A DNA stretch of 14,278 nucleotides. Origin: an uncultured Oscillibacter sp. (GTDB taxonomy: Bacteria; Bacillota; Clostridia; Oscillospirales; Oscillospiraceae). The stretch covers positions 1-14,278 of the forward strand of contig CAJUDW010000042.1 in the NCBI GenBank assembly GCA_910584995.1. The letters are read 5' to 3'. The position numbers were made by a program, and so were the translations under genes. The notes under the pieces were generated by a model that was not told the origin of the DNA, made no database searches, and saw nothing but the letters and a program-made list of their open reading frames with translations. Of this stretch, positions 5,875-12,312 are shown in pieces; position 1 is the first letter of the stretch, and each line of letters starts with the position of its first letter.

Positions 5875-6804
5875 ATGGATATTCCCGTCTACCTGATCGC
5901 CGGATTTCTGGACGGCGGCAAGACAAACTTTATCAACGGCATTCTGGAGGACGGCTTCGCCCGGGAGGATCGCACCCTTCTCATCTGCTGCGAGGAAGGA
6001 GAGGAGGAGTACGCCCCCAAGGCCCTGGACAACGTGACCGTCGTCACCGTGGAGGATGAGGAGGATTTGAAGTGCTCCCAGCTGAAGGCCTGGGAAAAGC
6101 AGTATAAGCCCAAGCAGATCCTCATTGAATATAACGGCATGTGGCAGATGGAGCGCCTCTACCGGGAGGTTCTGCCTGCCAATTGGGTGCTGTACCAGAT
6201 CATGACCTTTGTTAAGGCGGACACCTTCGACGTCTACGCCAAAAACATGGGCCAGCTGATGATGGAGAAAATCGTCAACGCCGATCTCCTGGTCTTCAAC
6301 CGCTGCACGCCGGAACTGCGGGACGCCCTCCGGAAGCGGAACCTGCGGATGGTGAACCGCCGCGCGGACATTTACCTGGAGAACACGGACGGCACCAGCG
6401 AGGATTACCTCACCGGCGACGAGTGCCCCTTCGACCTCAGCCAGGAGGTTATCGACGTTCCGGACGCTGATTTTGGCGTTTGGTATGTGGACGTGATGGA
6501 TCATCCGGACCGGTACGCCGGAAAGCTGGTCCACATGAAGCTGGTGATGTGCCACTCCAAGAAGTACCCCGGCATCTACTGCCCGGGCCGGTTCGCCATG
6601 GTCTGCTGCGCCAATGACATCCAGTTCCTGGGGCTCATCGCCCGGGGGGACGGCCTGGATCAGTTCCAGAACCGGGACTGGATGGAGGTCACCGCCAAAA
6701 TGGCCGTGGAAAAGCACAAGGCCTATAAGGGAAAAGGGCCGGTCATGCATGTGATCTCCCTGTCTCCCTGCAAAAAACCGGCCGATGAGGTGGTAACGTT
6801 TTAA
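5875..6804 (+). CDS. CobW-like P-loop protein fused to a YcgQ/DUF1980-like C-terminal domain
   Basis: Of 309 residues, the first part (about 1-190) is a G3E-like P-loop domain: PVYLIAGFLDGGKTNFI opens it with Walker A GFLDGGKT (10-17), and ILIEYNGMW (82-90) sits where family members have IEPSG. The CxCC metal motif is absent; a CC pair (38-39) lies in a different place. NRCT (142-145) replaces NKxD. Residues about 200-300 resemble the C-terminal domain of YcgQ/TIGR03943 (DUF1980) proteins, with MDHPDRYAGKLV, PGRFAMVCCANDIQFLGL (CC at 244-245) and a WMEV strand; that resemblance is from memory. It starts 22 nt after the preceding stop. I chose the ATG at 5875 because GGAAGGA lies 11 nt upstream and the protein then opens as CobW proteins do; the in-frame ATG at 5854 would add seven residues. 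Probable partner of the upstream GTPase in metal handling. Confidence 0.82.
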   Translation: MDIPVYLIAGFLDGGKTNFINGILEDGFAREDRTLLICCEEGEEEYAPKALDNVTVVTVEDEEDLKCSQLKAWEKQYKPKQILIEYNGMWQMERLYREVLPANWVLYQIMTFVKADTFDVYAKNMGQLMMEKIVNADLLVFNRCTPELRDALRKRNLRMVNRRADIYLENTDGTSEDYLTGDECPFDLSQEVIDVPDADFGVWYVDVMDHPDRYAGKLVHMKLVMCHSKKYPGIYCPGRFAMVCCANDIQFLGLIARGDGLDQFQNRDWMEVTAKMAVEKHKAYKGKGPVMHVISLSPCKKPADEVVTF

Positions 6805-6857
6805 TGCAGCCTAATACAATCCGTTATATAGTAGAAAATAATTCCTTATCGTATTTG

Positions 6858-6884
6858 CCGTCACCCTGTTTACCGAGGGCACGG
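6858..6884 (+). promoter_or_regulatory. Leader hairpin upstream of the first lipoprotein gene
   Basis: CCGT-CA-CCCT (6858-6867) pairs with AGGG-C-ACGG (6876-6884) across a small internal loop, with an 8-nt apical loop. It is followed at once by GGAAAGGGGAG, the SD of the gene at 6902. No T-run follows. The AT-rich stretch 6812-6848 upstream may contain a promoter, but I cannot pick a convincing -35/-10 pair. Confidence 0.4.
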
Positions 6885-6901
6885 AAAGGGGAGAGGTCTT
6901 G

Positions 6902-7390
6902 ATGAATACGGGCTTAAAACGCCTTCTGGCGGCGCTGCCGGCCCTGTGCATGCTGATCGCGCTGACAGCCTGCGGCGGCTCCCAGACACTGTCGAAGGAG
7001 GAATACGAGGAAGCCGTTATCCATCTTGGGGAGGATGTCGCCGCCATCCAGGAAGAGTTCGCCTCACTGAATCTGGACAATACGGACAAAGCGGTCAATC
7101 TGCTGGAGGAGGCGAAAGCGCCCCTCCAGGCGTTCATGGCACTGACGCCTCCCGACATTTACGCCAGCGCCCACGTGAAACTCACCTCCGGCAGCCAGGC
7201 CATGGTGGATTACGTCGATCTGGCGGCTGCCATGATTAACGAAAGCGATTTATCCGTCATTCAGCAGCAGGCCCAGGAGATGCTGGAACTGCTGCAAACC
7301 GCCTCCCAGGATCTGGCGGAGGGCACGGCCCTTCTGGACAAGGCGGCAGGAATTTCCGGCAGTGCTGAACAACAAGAAAAAGAGGGATGA
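6902..7390 (+). CDS. Small secreted lipoprotein of unknown family
   Basis: Encodes 162 residues. A signal peptide (KRLLAALPALCMLIAL) leads to the lipobox LTAC with the lipid-modified cysteine at residue 24, so the mature protein should be anchored on the outer face of the membrane. The rest is helical and acidic, with a pattern reading ALTPPDIYASAH around residue 80 and a long C-terminal amphipathic stretch. I do not recognise the family. Start: ATG at 6902 with GGAAAGGGGAG upstream; a TTG three bases earlier is possible but less likely. The next gene begins 4 nt after its stop, so the two lipoproteins are translationally coupled and probably act together at the cell surface. Confidence 0.85.
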   Translation: MNTGLKRLLAALPALCMLIALTACGGSQTLSKEEYEEAVIHLGEDVAAIQEEFASLNLDNTDKAVNLLEEAKAPLQAFMALTPPDIYASAHVKLTSGSQAMVDYVDLAAAMINESDLSVIQQQAQEMLELLQTASQDLAEGTALLDKAAGISGSAEQQEKEG

Positions 7391-7394
7391 ACCG

Positions 7395-8753
7395 ATGAGA
7401 TTCCAAACATACATAAAACAGCTGGTATGCCTGCTGCTGGCAGCAGCCCTGCCTCTGGTCCTTCTGGCCGGATGCGGCCAGAAGGACGCGGCGGACAGCG
7501 GAAAAGCTTCCGAAGACGCAAACGGGCCTGTGAAGCAGGAAGAGCCCGCCGGCGCGGCGGACACCATCCTCTGGATAAACGGCCTCTACGCAGTGCTGAC
7601 GGAACTGAACGGCTGGGACTATACCGTTTTTGGCGGTATGGAGCCCAACGCCGTTACGAAAAAAATGATGGCCCAGATGCTGGACGAGTGGTGGGGCGTC
7701 ACAGATCGGGACACCGCCATTGAAAATATGGATTGGCTTCTGACCGAGGGCCACCGGGGCGAATTCGCAGAACTGATGGCCCTGCTGGACGAGGAAGGCC
7801 TCGCCGCCTACAGCGAAGAGGAAAACGCGGCCTATCTGGGGGAAATTTTCGCGGACGAAACGGAGGGCGCGTTTGTGGCCCGGGCCTACGAGGCCTACAA
7901 GGAAAAAGGCCCCCACGCCATTGACGGCTGGGATCTCTGCCGGGCCATGTCCCTCCTGGGCTGGTACTATGTGGCGGACTATTACACCGAGAGCGAGGCC
8001 CTGGACAAATCCCTGGAGGTGGCCCAGGTCATCCAGAAAACCTTCTCCTCCTGGGATGATTTGATGGACAGCTACTTCCTGGGCTACGAATACTGGTCCA
8101 GCGAGGACAGCGCCCCCCGCCGGGCGGTCTATGAGGACATCAAATCCCAAGACGGCAGCCCCTACTCCCTGCCTTGGGATCTCCCCCTGGAGCGGAGTTG
8201 GGAAGCAGCCCCCAGCGTCCCCGGCACGTCCATCCCTGAGGACGGCGCTGCCGCGCCCCAGGGCGGCGGCGCAGAAGCTGTCCCCACCGGCGCCACCCTG
8301 GAATCCACAGACTCCGGGACAGCCTATGTGAAGGATTTCGGCAGCTACACCGTCCCTGCTGGATGGGTGGAGTTGGACGGCGGGCTCAGCGGAAAGTACT
8401 TCTACCTGCCTGAAGATCAACAGGACGAGGAATATCCGGACAACATCTCCGTGGAGTCCGGCTCCAACCGCTACGCCGCCGAGGATCACATCCAGTTCCG
8501 GCAGGCCATTGTCTCCCAGCTGTCGGCCCAGATCCAGGGCCTGGACGCCACTCTCCTGGGGGACGGCACCTTCACCGACGCGGGAGATTACCTGTACGCC
8601 TTCACCATTACGGAACCGGATGTCACCACCCGGCAGTACTATGTGGTTGGGGATCAGAAATACTGCCTCATCCACCTGACCAGCTTCACCGGCGCCCAGG
8701 AGGCCTTCGACGCCGCCGCCCAGATTGCCTCCGGCTTTCAGTGGGCCGTGTAA
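7395..8753 (+). CDS. Lipoprotein with DUF1266-like domain and extra C-terminal domain
   Basis: The protein has 452 residues. The signal peptide ends in lipobox LAGC with Cys27, so it is predicted to be membrane-anchored and outside. Residues about 95-250 match the DUF1266 pattern: WWGVTDRDTAIENMDWLLTEGHR, later GWDLCRAMSLLGWYYVADY, then FSSWDDLMDSYFLGYEYWS. A Pro/Gly/Ala-rich linker (about 270-310) leads to a C-terminal domain (about 315-452) starting GSYTVPAGWVE, a beta-rich stretch resembling PsbP/Mog1-type domains found in many Gram-positive lipoproteins; that resemblance is tentative. The ATG at 7395 follows AAGAGGG by 8 nt and lies 4 nt after the upstream stop. DUF1266 has no established biochemical function. 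Confidence 0.85.
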   Translation: MRFQTYIKQLVCLLLAAALPLVLLAGCGQKDAADSGKASEDANGPVKQEEPAGAADTILWINGLYAVLTELNGWDYTVFGGMEPNAVTKKMMAQMLDEWWGVTDRDTAIENMDWLLTEGHRGEFAELMALLDEEGLAAYSEEENAAYLGEIFADETEGAFVARAYEAYKEKGPHAIDGWDLCRAMSLLGWYYVADYYTESEALDKSLEVAQVIQKTFSSWDDLMDSYFLGYEYWSSEDSAPRRAVYEDIKSQDGSPYSLPWDLPLERSWEAAPSVPGTSIPEDGAAAPQGGGAEAVPTGATLESTDSGTAYVKDFGSYTVPAGWVELDGGLSGKYFYLPEDQQDEEYPDNISVESGSNRYAAEDHIQFRQAIVSQLSAQIQGLDATLLGDGTFTDAGDYLYAFTITEPDVTTRQYYVVGDQKYCLIHLTSFTGAQEAFDAAAQIASGFQWAV

Positions 8754-8827
8754 ACAGACGCGGGATTTCCGTATACTTCCCAGGGTTTTGGCAGAAACTA
8801 GGGCATCTTCAAAAACAGGAGGAACCG

Positions 8828-9442
8828 ATGCCCGTGGATTTCAAGAAAAGCGAAACCCTGCAAAACCTGATGCGCTCCTTTGCCGGAGAGAGCCAGGCCC
8901 GGAACCGTTACACCTTTGCCGCCAGCCTCTGCAAGCAGCAGAAATTGCAGGTGGTAGCCAATGTCTTCACCTTCACTGCCGGCCAGGAGAAAGAGCACGC
9001 CGAGGTTTTCTATGACCTGATGAAGGAGGCCGCCGGGGAGACCATCCATATTGACGGCGGCTACCCGGTAGACACCACCAACGATGTAGTCCAGCTGCTC
9101 CGGCGGGCCCAGCACAACGAGTACGAGGAGCACGACCCGGTATACAAGACCTTTGCCGAAACCGCCAAGGCGGAGGGCTTCCCCAAGGCGGCGGCAAAGT
9201 TCCAGAAAATTGCCGAAATTGAGCAGACCCACGGCAACCGCTTCGGCGTTCTGGCAGATCTACTGGAACAGGGAAAACTCTTCTCCAACGACACGAAAAT
9301 CCCCTGGATGTGCATGAACTGCGGCTATATCTACGAGGGCACCGAAGCCCCCAAGTCCTGCCCGGTGTGCGATCACGACCAGGGCTATTTCATCCGCCTC
9401 AGCATGGCTCCCTACGGCGGCGCGGACGTCATCGGGAGGTAA
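8828..9442 (+). CDS. rbr: Rubrerythrin
   Basis: Non-haem iron peroxidase that reduces hydrogen peroxide in anaerobes, taking electrons from reduced rubredoxin or NADH-linked carriers, in the cytoplasm. It has 204 residues. The four-helix diiron domain is at about 5-150 with ligands E21, E54 and H57 (EKEH), E98 and E101 (NEYEEH) and E132 with H135 (EQTH). The C-terminal rubredoxin-like domain carries the iron-binding pairs C162/C165 and C178/C181. All expected ligands are present, so it should be active. The ATG at 8828 is preceded by AGGAGG 5-6 nt away; the longer in-frame start at 8741 lacks an SD and overlaps the gene before. There are 74 nt after the preceding lipoprotein gene with no clear promoter or PerR box, and a small gene follows 4 nt downstream. 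Confidence 0.96.
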   Translation: MPVDFKKSETLQNLMRSFAGESQARNRYTFAASLCKQQKLQVVANVFTFTAGQEKEHAEVFYDLMKEAAGETIHIDGGYPVDTTNDVVQLLRRAQHNEYEEHDPVYKTFAETAKAEGFPKAAAKFQKIAEIEQTHGNRFGVLADLLEQGKLFSNDTKIPWMCMNCGYIYEGTEAPKSCPVCDHDQGYFIRLSMAPYGGADVIGR

Positions 9443-9446
9443 GGCT

Positions 9447-9605
9447 ATGGCGGAAATCAACAGCCGGATCCTTCCCCGGATTGAATCCCTGGAACCCGCC
9501 CTCCGGGATGCCATCCTGGCCCGGGACGTGGATATCCGGAACCTGCACGACCTGATCGCGATTATGTCGGATATCATCCGGGAAGAAGAAAAGCGGCAGG
9601 ATTGA
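9447..9605 (+). CDS. Small uncharacterised protein coupled to rubrerythrin
   Basis: A 52-residue ORF begins at ATG 9447, 4 nt after the rubrerythrin stop, with a strong SD GGGAGGT 6 nt upstream, so it is very likely translated. It starts MAEINSRILPRIE and ends IIREEEKRQD. It is highly charged and looks entirely helical, with heptad-like spacing of Leu and Ile (LRDAILARDVDIRNLHDLIAI), which suggests a small helical dimer or a partner-binding peptide. It has no Cys, signal peptide or membrane segment. I do not recognise a family. Placement suggests a role with rubrerythrin, but that is inference. Confidence 0.75.
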   Translation: MAEINSRILPRIESLEPALRDAILARDVDIRNLHDLIAIMSDIIREEEKRQD

Positions 9606-9610
9606 CCTGC

Positions 9611-9637
9611 GGGGAACCGCAAATCAGGCGGTTTCCC
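9611..9637 (+). repeat. Hairpin just after the rubrerythrin operon
   Basis: GGGGAACCGC (9611-9620) pairs with GCGGTTTCCC (9628-9637): ten pairs including one G-U, with the 7-nt loop AAATCAG. It lies 5 nt after the stop codon of the small ORF. No T-tract follows, so it is more likely a 3'-end stabilising structure or one half of a two-hairpin terminator than a complete intrinsic terminator. Confidence 0.6.
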
Positions 9638-9658
9638 GGCGGAGGATTTAATGATCAA

Positions 9659-9695
9659 CACCCCCGGAGAGAAGCAGCGCTCCTCTCCGGGGGTG
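9659..9695. terminator. Strong 13-bp hairpin between convergent genes, probable terminator
   Basis: CACCCCCGGAGAG (9659-9671) and CTCTCCGGGGGTG (9683-9695) form a perfect 13-bp stem with an 11-nt loop, between the plus-strand rubrerythrin operon and the minus-strand degV gene. Neither side has a proper T-run (CCCTATTCCCTT on the plus side, TTGATCATTAAAT on the minus side), so termination is inferred from stem strength and the convergent context. The rest of the gap to 9774 is GC-rich and otherwise featureless. Confidence 0.6.
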
Positions 9696-9774
9696 CCCTA
9701 TTCCCTTATCCGGCCCATCCGGCAGCTGCGCCGCTCCCGCGCCTGCGGCGGCGGTTGGGACGTTAAAGACCCGC

Positions 9775-10614
9775 TTAATACCCGATGATCAGGCCCTTCT
9801 CCATGGCGTAAAAGCTGGTGAGGCCCCGGCAGGAGAGAATATCTACACTCTTGACCGCCAGTTCCTCCTGGATCACCTGCTTCAGCCGCATGGCCCCGGC
9901 CAGGTTCTCACAGTGGGAAATCACCACCTCCGCGCCTGTGCAGTCCTTGCTGGAGCGCATCAGGGCGGCAATGGCCTTGTAGGTCTTGGCCTCTCCCCGG
10001 GCCTTGTCCGCCACGTGGATCGTGCCCTGGGGCGTGGCGTCGGCAATGACGTGGATGCCCAGGGAGTGGAGCAGGTTGCCGACCAAAGGACGCATCCGGC
10101 CGTTTTTGATCAGATTTCCGAAATTCTCCAGGGTGAAGCAGGTACGCAGCGCCGCCTGATAAAGCCGCAGCTGGGCACAGATGTCCTCAAAGTCCCCGTC
10201 CGCCTCCATCAGCGCCTTTGCCCTGCGGATCAGGAGCGCCATGGCCCCGGCAGTAGCCTTGGAGTCAATGATGCAGACCTTTTTCTCCGGATGATCCTCC
10301 AGCACCATTTCCCGTGCCATGACGGCGGCGTTATAGGTGCCGGAAAGATTTCCCGAAATGGTGAAACAGACCGTACAATCCCCCGGTTCAAAGGCCCGGG
10401 CAAACGCCGCCGGTGAGGGGCAGGCCGTAGAGGACGCCGCCTTCTCCGCCGCCATGGCCTCCAGCATCTCCGGGATTTTCAGGCTGTCGTTATCGATAAA
10501 TTCCTGCTCGCCCACCTGGATACGCAGGGGGACAATCTCAAAGCGCACCTTCTCACTCTGAAAATTGCTGATCCGCATATCACAACTGCTGTCAGACACA
10601 ATGTTCCAAGTCAT
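9775..10614 (-). CDS. DegV family fatty-acid-binding protein (FakB-like)
   Basis: Cytoplasmic lipid-binding protein. Characterised relatives (FakB) hold a fatty acid while the kinase FakA phosphorylates it for phospholipid synthesis. The protein has 279 residues, the normal DegV length. Family motifs are in order: SDSSCD (7-12), STACPSP (62-68) in place of the common TSQPSP, SGNLSGTYNAA (87-97) and DSKATAG (117-123). The C-terminal domain has FTLENFGNLIKNGRM and a late ISHCENLAGA. The ATG at 10614 was chosen over an in-frame GTG at 10623 because the SD GAGGTGG lies at 10624-10618 and would be buried by the earlier start. No fakA is in the window. It has its own near-consensus promoter and is divergent from the MATE gene. 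The bound lipid and any kinase partner are not known. Confidence 0.92.
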   Translation of the reverse strand: MTWNIVSDSSCDMRISNFQSEKVRFEIVPLRIQVGEQEFIDNDSLKIPEMLEAMAAEKAASSTACPSPAAFARAFEPGDCTVCFTISGNLSGTYNAAVMAREMVLEDHPEKKVCIIDSKATAGAMALLIRRAKALMEADGDFEDICAQLRLYQAALRTCFTLENFGNLIKNGRMRPLVGNLLHSLGIHVIADATPQGTIHVADKARGEAKTYKAIAALMRSSKDCTGAEVVISHCENLAGAMRLKQVIQEELAVKSVDILSCRGLTSFYAMEKGLIIGY

Positions 10615-10633
10615 ATGATCCACCTCTTAATAT

Positions 10634-10646
10634 GGTTTATGAAACC
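10634..10646 (-). promoter_or_regulatory. Short dyad in the degV leader
   Basis: GGTTT-ATG-AAACC (read on the plus strand) is a 5-bp inverted repeat with a 3-nt centre. It lies between the degV -10 box and its SD, near or just after the expected start of transcription. It could be a small operator or an mRNA hairpin. It is short enough to be chance. Confidence 0.3.
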
Positions 10647-10656
10647 ACTTTTTATT

Positions 10657-10685
10657 ATCATACCTCTTTTCTCCCGGTTTGTCAA
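10657..10685 (-). promoter_or_regulatory. Sigma-A promoter of the degV family gene
   Basis: On the minus strand TTGACA (10685-10680, perfect -35) is followed after exactly 17 nt by TATGAT (10662-10657, five of six consensus bases). The expected leader is about 35 nt to the ATG at 10614. The surrounding DNA is AT-rich compared with the genes. Confidence 0.85.
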
Positions 10686-10767
10686 CGGAAAATCCCGTCT
10701 GTCCGGAATATTTTGTCCGTTTTCTTTTTGAAAATCTGAACCAGGCCGGACTGCACCCTTCCGGGCC

Positions 10768-10796
10768 TTGACAGGTTGGAGCCGCCGTGGTACTAT
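10768..10796 (+). promoter_or_regulatory. Sigma-A promoter of the MATE transporter gene
   Basis: TTGACA (10768-10773, perfect -35) and TACTAT (10791-10796) are 17 nt apart; the overlapping TATAAA (10794-10799) would be 20 nt away. Transcription should begin near 10803, leaving a leader of about 60 nt that contains two dyads. Confidence 0.8.
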
Positions 10797-10801
10797 AAAA
10801 T

Positions 10802-10838
10802 AGTTCTGTTTTGAACTTCTTTCCGGCCCTGCCGGAAA
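10802..10838 (+). promoter_or_regulatory. Two dyads at the MATE transcription start: possible operator and leader hairpin
   Basis: AGTTC-N6-GAACT (10802-10817) is a perfect inverted repeat placed at the expected transcription start, a normal operator position. Right after it TTTCCGGC (10820-10827) pairs with GCCGGAAA (10831-10838) around a CCT loop, a strong 8-bp hairpin. The SD AAGGAAGG follows at about 10849-10856. No T-tract follows the hairpin. No regulator gene is adjacent that would obviously bind the first dyad. Confidence 0.55.
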
Positions 10839-10865
10839 AATATTAGATAAGGAAGGCGTTCCCTG

Positions 10866-12245
10866 ATGACCCGAAACAATGTTGACCTGGGCAGCGGCCC
10901 TGTAGGAAAGCTGCTCTTCACCCTGGCCCTGCCCACCATTACCTCCCAGATTGTCAACATGCTCTACAACCTGGTGGATCGCATCTATATCGGCCACATG
11001 CCGCCTGCGGACACGGTAGGCAAGCTGGCCCTGACCGGCGTGGGCGTGTGCCTGCCGGTAATTATGATTGTCTCCGCTTTCGCCGCCCTGATCGCCATGG
11101 GCGGCGCGCCCAGGGCCTCTATCCAGGAGGGCCGGGGCAATGTCCGGGAGTCGGAGCGGATTATGGGGAATTGTTTCTCCCTGCTGGTGATGTTATCCCT
11201 GGTTCTGACGGTGGTTTTCCGGCTGTTCGCCCCCATGCTGCTGCCTTTCTTCGGCGCCAGTGAAAATACCATCGGCTATGCTGTCAGCTATCTGAACATC
11301 TATTCCCTGGGCACCATTTTTGTCCAAATCACCCTGGGCATGAACGCTTACATCACTGCCCAGGGCTTCACCACCATCAGCATGAAGACGGTGCTCATCG
11401 GCGCGATTCTCAATACCATCTTGGATCCCATCTTCATTTTCGCTTTTGGCCTCGGCGTACAGGGGGCGGCTCTGGCCACCATTATCTCCCAGGCGGTGTC
11501 GGCCATCTGGGTGCTGCGGTTCCTGCTGGGGCCCAAGACGAAATGGCGTCTGCGGAAGGAAAACCTCCGGCCCCAGGCCAAGGTGGTACTCCCCTGCCTT
11601 GCCCTGGGCCTCTCCCCCTTCATTATGCAGTCCACAGAGAGCCTGATTGCGGTCTGCTTCAACTCCTCCCTGCTGAAATACGGCGGGGACATTGCCGTAG
11701 GGGCCATGACCGTCCTCACCAGCATCATGCAGTTCGCTATGATGCCCCTCCAGGGCCTGACACAGGGGGCGCAGCCCATCATCAGCTACAACTTCGGCGC
11801 CAGGAACGCCCAGCGGGTGCGGGACGCTTTCCGCTGCCTCCTGCGGGCCTGCCTGGTGTACTCTATTACCCTCTGGGCGCTGGTGCACCTGTTCCCGGAG
11901 ATGTTTGTCCTGATTTTTAACGACGATCCGGCGCTGGTGCAGTACGGTGCCTGGGCGCTGCAAATCTATATGGGGGCCACCTGCATTTTCGGCATCCAGA
12001 TCGCCTGCCAGCAGACCTTCATCGCCCTGGGAAACGCCAAGACCTCACTGTTCCTGGCGGTCCTGCGGAAAATCATCCTGCTGATCCCCCTGATCTATAT
12101 TCTGCCCAATTTCTTTACCGACAAGACGTTCGCCGTCTTTCTGGCGGAGCCTGTAGCGGATCTCCTGGCGGTCTGCACGACCGGGGTGATGTTCTTCTTC
12201 CAGTTCCGCCGCTCTATGGGGGAGTTGGAGGCGAAGGCCGCGTAA
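10866..12245 (+). CDS. MATE family efflux transporter
   Basis: Inner-membrane exporter of cationic drugs, dyes or metabolites, driven by sodium or protons. The protein has 459 residues, the usual MATE length, with about twelve hydrophobic segments in two repeats. The N-terminal pattern LGSGPVGKLLFTLALPTITSQ...LYNLVDRIYIGH is typical of the MepA/DinF-like branch. The mid-protein block with NTILDPIFIF and the second-half pattern GAQPIISYNFGARN are family hallmarks. The ATG at 10866 has AAGGAAGG about 9 nt upstream. It has its own promoter and terminator and so is a single-gene unit. The promoter region contains a perfect dyad that suggests inducible control. Substrate cannot be assigned. Confidence 0.94.
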   Translation: MTRNNVDLGSGPVGKLLFTLALPTITSQIVNMLYNLVDRIYIGHMPPADTVGKLALTGVGVCLPVIMIVSAFAALIAMGGAPRASIQEGRGNVRESERIMGNCFSLLVMLSLVLTVVFRLFAPMLLPFFGASENTIGYAVSYLNIYSLGTIFVQITLGMNAYITAQGFTTISMKTVLIGAILNTILDPIFIFAFGLGVQGAALATIISQAVSAIWVLRFLLGPKTKWRLRKENLRPQAKVVLPCLALGLSPFIMQSTESLIAVCFNSSLLKYGGDIAVGAMTVLTSIMQFAMMPLQGLTQGAQPIISYNFGARNAQRVRDAFRCLLRACLVYSITLWALVHLFPEMFVLIFNDDPALVQYGAWALQIYMGATCIFGIQIACQQTFIALGNAKTSLFLAVLRKIILLIPLIYILPNFFTDKTFAVFLAEPVADLLAVCTTGVMFFFQFRRSMGELEAKAA

Positions 12246-12265
12246 ATTTGCCTCCGGATAATAGC

Positions 12266-12307
12266 AAGAGGACGGCCCCCGGCGGGGCCGCCCTCTTTCA
12301 TTTTATT
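12266..12307 (+). terminator. Rho-independent terminator after the MATE gene
   Basis: AAGAGG-A-CGGCCCC (12266-12279) pairs with GGGGCCG-C-CCTCTT (12284-12297): thirteen pairs with a single A/C mismatch and the tetraloop CGGC. It is followed by TTCATTTTATT. It sits between the convergent MATE and htpG genes; the minus-strand side (TTGCTATTAT) is less T-rich but may also serve htpG. Confidence 0.88.
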
Positions 12308-12312
12308 CCCTT

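Noticed and set aside
4617..5876. 419-residue minus-strand frame with a very hydrophobic stretch
   Set aside because: The Val/Met/Ile run is the reverse complement of His/Asp codons in the metal-binding tract, not a membrane protein.
8741..8827. Upstream in-frame start for rubrerythrin
   Set aside because: No SD, overlaps the previous gene, and the family begins at the 8828 ATG, which has AGGAGG.
10615..10623. GTG start for the DegV protein
   Set aside because: It lies inside the SD that serves the ATG at 10614, and the family normally opens at about that point.
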